A stretch of 9,557 nt of DNA from Candidatus Atribacteria bacterium 1244-E10-H5-B2 (GTDB lineage Bacteria > Atribacterota > JS1 > SB-45 > 34-128). Location: assembly GCA_003575245.1 (NCBI GenBank), contig NMQN01000805.1, forward strand, positions 1 to 9,557. Reading direction: 5' to 3'. Position 1 is the first letter of the stretch. Each line of letters begins with the position of its first letter. Shown here piece after piece: positions 5,657-9,557 of this stretch. Below the pieces are notes generated by a model, which saw only the letters and a program-made list of their open reading frames with translations, did not search any database and was not told where the DNA came from. A program made the position numbers and the translations under genes.

Positions 5657-7219
5657 ATGAAAAAGTTAACTATCTATTTATTATTAATTGTATTTCTGGT
5701 GGCATTGACCGGAACATTTTCCCTTGCATCATCAGAAAAAGAACTGGTATTTGTTGTTGATCCAGCTGCCAAAGGCATAACTAGCTTGAATCCCCTTAAA
5801 ATAAAATCGGGAACACTTGCAATTAATGTTATTTACGAAGGTCTGGTTGAGATGAGCATTGAGGGAAAATATTATCCCGCTCTGTCTTCTTCCTGGGAAG
5901 TAAGTGAAGATGCCATGACCTGGACCTTTAACCTTAAAGAGGGAGTTAAATTTCATGATGGCTCGGAATTCAATGCCGATTTAGTTAAATGGTTTTTTGA
6001 AGAGATGAGAGAAAGCCCAAGTGACTATATGGTTCAGTCAATTAAATCGGTTACGGTTGAAGACCCTTACACTGTAACTTTACATATGGAATACCCTGAT
6101 CCAAATTTACTTTTCAATCTATCTTCCACTTTTATGACTATCCCCAGCAAAGAAGCTATAGAAAAATATGGTGATGATTTTGGCATCAAATATGCTGTGG
6201 GTACCGCACCGTTTATGCTGGATGAATGGATTATGGATGATCGAGTGATTCTCAAAAAGAATCCAGATTATAAGTGGGGTACTGAATTATCTGAAAATAA
6301 AGGTCCGGCAAAGATTGATAAGTTAGTCATTCGGGAGATGAAAGAGGAGGCTACTGTGTTCATGGAACTAACAAGTGGCGGTGTTGATATGGCAGAGGGT
6401 GTTCCTGCTATCTTCCTGGAAAAAATTAAAGAGGATAAAAATATTGATGTTGTAGAAGTCCCTAGCGCCAGACTTTATTATTTAGCCATGAATACTCAAA
6501 AAGAACCTTATACTGATATTAAAGTTAGAGAAGCTATTTGTTTGGCCATTAATCAGGAAGAGATTTTGGAACATGTATTTATGAACGTAGGTAAAGTGAC
6601 TCATACTTACTTAATTGATCAATTAGAAGAATCAAAAGTTCCTGAAGAATATAAAATTCGTTATAATTTAGATAAAGCAAAAGAGCTCATAGCCGAAGCC
6701 GGATGGAAGGATACTGATGGTGATGGAATACTGGAAAAAGGCGGAGATAAATTTGTGGCCAATTTATGGGTAGAAAATATTTCTGTATACCGAAGAGTCG
6801 CAGAGGTTGCTCAGGAACAACTGCGAAAATTAGGAATTGACGCAAAAATTACTCAATATGACTCCGTTACTTTCAAAGATAAACTACTAAAAGGCGAGCA
6901 GGAACTATTAATTAGATTATATGGATGGGCTAATGCCGATATTCTGGAATGGTATTTTAATTCCAAGAGAATGGGCTATCCAAATGTTGCTATGCTGGAT
7001 GATAAAAAAGCAGATGAATTAATGGATAAGGCAATGACCGAAGCAGGTACCTGGGAAGAAAGGGTCGAATATTTTATAGATTATCATAAATATTTGTTAA
7101 AACAGTTCCCCTGGGCTCCCATCTATCTACCCCCGGTAAATGTAGCGATAAGAAGCAATGTTATTGTGCCTGAGAAGATTGAAACACCGGCATTCTTATT
7201 AGACGTAGATGTAAAATAA
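5657..7219 (+). CDS. Peptide/nickel-type ABC transporter substrate-binding protein (family 5)
   Basis: Extracytoplasmic receptor that captures a peptide or similar ligand and delivers it to the permease pair encoded downstream. It has 520 residues, typical for DppA/OppA/NikA-type proteins. Residues 1-26 form a Sec signal peptide (MKKLTIYLLL core, then SLASS), with no lipobox cysteine, so the protein should be released into a periplasm. The family signature lies around residues 74-110 (PALSSSW, WTFNLKEGVKFHDGS, FNADLVKWFF). VGTAPFMLDEW (181-191) is the usual GTGPF loop with Ala for Gly. The LAMNT, VREAICLAINQEEI and DTDGDG (352-357) segments are also standard; the last resembles a calcium loop but is common in the family. 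The ligand cannot be told from sequence; the neighbouring C26-type hydrolase gene hints at gamma-glutamyl compounds. The gap to the permease gene holds two hairpins that may set the receptor-to-permease ratio. Confidence 0.93.
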   Translation: MKKLTIYLLLIVFLVALTGTFSLASSEKELVFVVDPAAKGITSLNPLKIKSGTLAINVIYEGLVEMSIEGKYYPALSSSWEVSEDAMTWTFNLKEGVKFHDGSEFNADLVKWFFEEMRESPSDYMVQSIKSVTVEDPYTVTLHMEYPDPNLLFNLSSTFMTIPSKEAIEKYGDDFGIKYAVGTAPFMLDEWIMDDRVILKKNPDYKWGTELSENKGPAKIDKLVIREMKEEATVFMELTSGGVDMAEGVPAIFLEKIKEDKNIDVVEVPSARLYYLAMNTQKEPYTDIKVREAICLAINQEEILEHVFMNVGKVTHTYLIDQLEESKVPEEYKIRYNLDKAKELIAEAGWKDTDGDGILEKGGDKFVANLWVENISVYRRVAEVAQEQLRKLGIDAKITQYDSVTFKDKLLKGEQELLIRLYGWANADILEWYFNSKRMGYPNVAMLDDKKADELMDKAMTEAGTWEERVEYFIDYHKYLLKQFPWAPIYLPPVNVAIRSNVIVPEKIETPAFLLDVDVK

Positions 7220-7241
7220 GTATTAAAAAAATACTTGTTTT
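7213..7241 (+). terminator. Weak AT-rich hairpin with U-rich 3' arm at the binding-protein stop codon
   Basis: AAAATAAGTATT (7213-7224) pairs with AATACTTGTTTT (7230-7241) over 12 bp with one G-U wobble and an AAAAA loop. The left arm contains the TAA stop and the right arm is followed by one more T. With only two G-C pairs in the stem it would be at best a partial terminator. Confidence 0.4.
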
Positions 7242-7250
7242 TACAGTGTA

Positions 7251-7305
7251 ATTTATGCTGGAGGTATAAAAATATCTTAAATATCTTTATGCTTCCGGCA
7301 TAAAT
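7251..7305 (+). promoter_or_regulatory. Long intercistronic RNA stem-loop with a competing inner hairpin
   Basis: Positions 7251-7270 pair with 7286-7305 over 20 consecutive base pairs (three G-U) with a 15-nt loop. The motif TTTATGC occurs twice (7252-7258 and 7286-7292) and either copy can pair with GCATAAA at 7298-7304. The second copy gives a compact 7-bp hairpin with loop TTCCG, so the two folds exclude each other. No T-run follows, so it is not an intrinsic terminator. The position right after a binding-protein gene suits a 3'-end stabiliser that raises receptor mRNA over permease mRNA, as in known binding-protein operons. Confidence 0.6.
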
Positions 7306-7366
7306 AAAATTCTTCAACAAAATTAATATAAAATATATTATTAACTAATCAGAAATTAACAGAATT

Positions 7367-7371
7367 GGAGG
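7367..7371 (+). promoter_or_regulatory. Ribosome binding site deciding the TTG start at 7381
   Basis: GGAGG with 9 nt to TTG 7381. The resulting N-terminus (TNYIVRRLIMLIP) is the usual permease beginning. Confidence 0.7.
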
Positions 7372-7380
7372 TAGCTTTGT

Positions 7381-8301
7381 TTGACTAATTATATTGTTCG
7401 CCGATTAATTATGTTGATTCCCGTCTTTATCCTCTGTTCAATGATTATATTTTTAATTCTCCATCTTGTTCCTGGAAATCCGGTGGATAATCTACTTCAT
7501 CCCGGTTCACCTATAGAAGCAAGAGAACAACTAATCAAAGAATTTGGCCTGGATAAACCAATTTATCAGCAGTATATTATTTGGCTAACTAATGTATTTA
7601 AAGGAAACTTAGGGGTTTCTATTACGGAACAACGAAGTGTTTCCGAACTTCTATTATTAAAAATGCCCAACACAATTGTTTTAGGTGTGGCATCCTTATT
7701 GATTTGTTTTATTTTAGGGGTCACTTTAGGAGCAGCATCGGCGATAAAACAAAATACAATTGTGGATTATGTAGGTATGGTAATTGCCTTATTGGGGGTT
7801 TCTGTCCCAACATTTTGGTTGGGCCTTATGTTGATGCTTATATTTTCCGTTAATCTGGGTTGGTTTCCTATTAGCGGATATGGAGACCTTAAGAGTTTAG
7901 TTCTTCCGGCTTTTACTTTAGGTTTGGCTGGTGCAGGTTTAATAGCAAGAATCACCAGAGCCAGTATGCTGGAAATTGCCCAAAAAGATTATATTGCCAT
8001 TGTACGTGCCAAAGGAATCTCCAATACCCAAGTTATTATTAAACATATTTTTCGAAATGCTTTAATTCCAATTATTACCTTATTAGGTTTACGTTTAGGT
8101 TGGATTATCGGAGGTGCGGTGACCACAGAGATCGTATTTAATCGACCTGGTTTAGGAAGGCTTCTGGCTAATTCACTTTTTCGACGAGATTATCCAGTCA
8201 TTCAGGGAGCCTTACTCCTTTTAATTTTTGCTGTTATGATGGGAAATTTAATTGCAGATATTCTTTATGCTTATGCTGATCCACAAATTCGTTATAATTA
8301 A
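7381..8301 (+). CDS. Peptide/nickel-type ABC transporter permease, DppB/OppB-like
   Basis: Inner-membrane subunit that forms half of the translocation channel of the importer. It has 306 residues with a TTG start. A first transmembrane helix at about residues 9-29 is followed by a periplasmic segment with LVPGNPVDNLL, PIYQQYIIWL and GNLGVSI, all typical of DppB-type proteins. Further helices lie near 98-121, 131-157, 174-190, 232-254 and 276-298. The EAA loop that docks on the ATPase is at about 203-231 (DYIAIVRAKGI through NALIP). The C-terminal half contains IVFNRPGLGRLL and ends YADPQIRYN, also standard. It pairs with the second permease encoded 65 nt downstream. Its lower expression relative to the binding protein is suggested by the structured upstream gap and the TTG start, but this is inference. 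Confidence 0.93.
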   Translation: MTNYIVRRLIMLIPVFILCSMIIFLILHLVPGNPVDNLLHPGSPIEAREQLIKEFGLDKPIYQQYIIWLTNVFKGNLGVSITEQRSVSELLLLKMPNTIVLGVASLLICFILGVTLGAASAIKQNTIVDYVGMVIALLGVSVPTFWLGLMLMLIFSVNLGWFPISGYGDLKSLVLPAFTLGLAGAGLIARITRASMLEIAQKDYIAIVRAKGISNTQVIIKHIFRNALIPIITLLGLRLGWIIGGAVTTEIVFNRPGLGRLLANSLFRRDYPVIQGALLLLIFAVMMGNLIADILYAYADPQIRYN

Positions 8302-8347
8302 TTTATTTATTTTGAAGTATTGTTCAGAAAGTATTGATACAAAATAT

Positions 8348-8354
8348 AAGGAGA
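8348..8354 (+). promoter_or_regulatory. Ribosome binding site placing the second permease start at TTG 8367
   Basis: AAGGAGA lies inside the frame that would begin at TTG 8334 and 12 nt before the in-frame TTG 8367. The 8334 start has only AGAAAG, 2 nt away, in front of it. Confidence 0.45.
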
Positions 8355-8366
8355 AGTAAGAAGAAA

Positions 8367-9239
8367 TTGAAATTAAGCCAAGAAGAACAGTATATACCCC
8401 GCAATAAAAGCAGGATAATGTTTTTAAAATTTAAAAAGAATAAAATGGCCATCATCGGCCTTTTAATTATATCTATCTTAATTTTTACCGGAATTTTTAC
8501 CGATTTTATTGCCCCTCAATCTTATCGGGAACAAAATCTTCCCTTAAAAAATCAATCACCTTCCTCTAATTTTTGGTTTGGTACTGATGAATTCGGACGA
8601 TGTATTTTTAGCCGAATCGTTTATGGAGCGCGTATATCTCTGAAAGTAGCAATCATTTCTACTGGAATTTCGGTACTGATTGGAATAATTATCGGTTCAA
8701 TATCAGCCTATTATGGGGGATTTCTTGATCAAATGTTGGTTGTGCTTATGGATGTGATGTGGGCTTTTCCCACAATCCTTCTTTCATTGCTCATTGTCGC
8801 TATTATTGGAGCCAGCCTGAATAGTGTAATTATTGCTATTGCCTTATCTTACTGGGTGCAATATGCCCGTTTAATCAGAGGACAGATACTTTCTTTAAAA
8901 AATGAGCTTTATATCGAGGTCACTCGATCATTGGGAGCCAATGATTCCACTATCCTTTGGAAACATCTTTTACCTAATGCGATTATCCCTGTGGTAGTTG
9001 CTGCTACTTTGGGTATGGGAAGTGCCATTGTTTTAGAGGCAACTTTGAGCTTTTTGGGTATGGGAGCTCAACCTCCTATGCCTAGCTGGGGTTCAATGTT
9101 AAGCAATGGAAGAACTTATTTGTTTCTTGCACCCTGGTCAGCTATATTCCCGGGAATTGCTACTATTATCACCGTATTAGGATTTAATCTATTAGGGGAT
9201 GGCTTAAGGGATATTATGGATATAAAAATGAAGGAGTAA
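8367..9239 (+). CDS. Peptide/nickel-type ABC transporter permease, DppC/OppC-like
   Basis: Second inner-membrane channel subunit of the importer. From TTG 8367 it has 290 residues; a start at TTG 8334 would add 11 (MIQNIRRSKKK) and one at ATG 8418 would remove 17. The first is preferred because AAGGAGA precedes it, though the 12-nt spacing is long. KFKKNKMAIIGLLII opens the first transmembrane helix, as in the DppC N-terminal domain. FGTDEFGRCIFSRIVYGAR (71-89) is the standard periplasmic loop motif. The EAA loop is at about 180-208 (ELYIEVTRSLGA through NAIIP), followed by SFLGMGAQPPMPSWGSML and the conserved NLLGDGLRD end. The last codons contain the ribosome binding site of the ATPase gene, so translation of the two is probably coupled. 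Confidence 0.92.
   Translation: MKLSQEEQYIPRNKSRIMFLKFKKNKMAIIGLLIISILIFTGIFTDFIAPQSYREQNLPLKNQSPSSNFWFGTDEFGRCIFSRIVYGARISLKVAIISTGISVLIGIIIGSISAYYGGFLDQMLVVLMDVMWAFPTILLSLLIVAIIGASLNSVIIAIALSYWVQYARLIRGQILSLKNELYIEVTRSLGANDSTILWKHLLPNAIIPVVVAATLGMGSAIVLEATLSFLGMGAQPPMPSWGSMLSNGRTYLFLAPWSAIFPGIATIITVLGFNLLGDGLRDIMDIKMKE
9231..9236 (+). promoter_or_regulatory. Ribosome binding site of the ATPase gene, within the permease 3' end
   Basis: AAGGAG forms the last two sense codons of the permease gene, 10 nt before ATG 9247. Confidence 0.75.
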
Positions 9240-9246
9240 TTGATTT

Positions 9247-9557
9247 ATGTCATTACTTGAAGTAAATGGTTTAAAATTAAAGTTTCATACACTTGATGGA
9301 CCAGTCGAGCCCCTTAATGGAATTAATTTTCAATTAGAAAAGGGGGAAGTTTTAGGCTTGGTTGGAGAAACTGGCTGTGGGAAATCAATTACGGCGAAAA
9401 GCGTAATCAAATTGATTTCATATTCCGGAGGAGAAATTATTAATGGAAGTATTATTTTTGATAATGAAGATTTATTGAGTAAATCGGAAAAAGAAATGCA
9501 AAAAATTAGAGGAGTTAAAATATCCTTAATTTCCCAAGATCCTATGACCTCTTTAGA
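9247..9557 (+). CDS. Peptide/nickel-type ABC transporter ATP-binding protein, DppD/OppD-like (3' end cut by window edge)
   Basis: Cytoplasmic ATPase that powers the importer. Only the first 103 residues are inside the window. MSLLEVNGLKLKF, then the antenna segment HTLDGPVEPLNGINF, is the usual DppD beginning. The Walker A motif is GETGCGKS at residues 40-47 (Cys at the variable position, as is common in this group), and the Q-loop is SQDPMTSL with Gln97. The signature and Walker B motifs would lie beyond the right edge, as should a second ATPase gene (DppF/OppF type) if the operon is standard. It begins 7 nt after the permease stop. Confidence 0.92.
   Translation, partial: MSLLEVNGLKLKFHTLDGPVEPLNGINFQLEKGEVLGLVGETGCGKSITAKSVIKLISYSGGEIINGSIIFDNEDLLSKSEKEMQKIRGVKISLISQDPMTSL

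Noticed and set aside
8315..8336. Direct repeat AAGTATTG (8315-8322 and 8329-8336) between the permease genes
   Set aside because: Only 8 nt in AT-rich sequence and without a clear role; could be chance.

Overview
The window is bacterial, densely coding and AT-rich, with strong Shine-Dalgarno sites and frequent GTG/TTG starts. The solute-binding protein has a Sec signal peptide without a lipobox cysteine, which fits a periplasm and hence a diderm envelope. The gene set and the heptameric repeat filler are compatible with an uncultured anaerobic lineage such as Atribacterota. That placement is a guess; the sequence alone does not prove it.

Layout. Positions 1-1592 (+) hold the C-terminal part of a single-chain transketolase cut by the left edge, followed 16 nt later by a small cyclophilin-like protein. 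Positions 1593-1907 lie between convergent genes and are non-coding: a mosaic of phased 7-nt and 8-nt repeats around a 20-bp palindrome, reaching the stop codon of the next gene. Positions 1908-2999 (-) encode a Nif3/YqfO-type dinuclear-metal protein. It is divergent from a U32-family protein (3130-4359, +), with overlapping promoter elements between them. Positions 4360-4699 are AT-rich and non-coding with one clear inverted repeat.

From 4700 onward everything is on the + strand. First comes a class I glutamine amidotransferase-like gene of the peptidase C26/PuuD type, interrupted by one in-frame TGA. Then follow a peptide/nickel-type ABC importer: substrate-binding protein (5657-7219), two permeases (7381-8301 and 8367-9239) and the start of the first ATPase (9247 to the right edge).

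The importer genes look like one transcription unit with a structured 161-nt gap after the binding-protein gene. A likely picture is uptake of peptides or amino-acid conjugates, with the C26-type hydrolase (if still made) cleaving gamma-glutamyl amide bonds in the cytoplasm; the substrate is inferred from the neighbourhood only. I see no complete new system. The points most worth a second look are the phased repeat region, the single in-frame UGA, and the competing hairpins between binding-protein and permease genes. No rRNA, tRNA, CRISPR array or transposase was seen.
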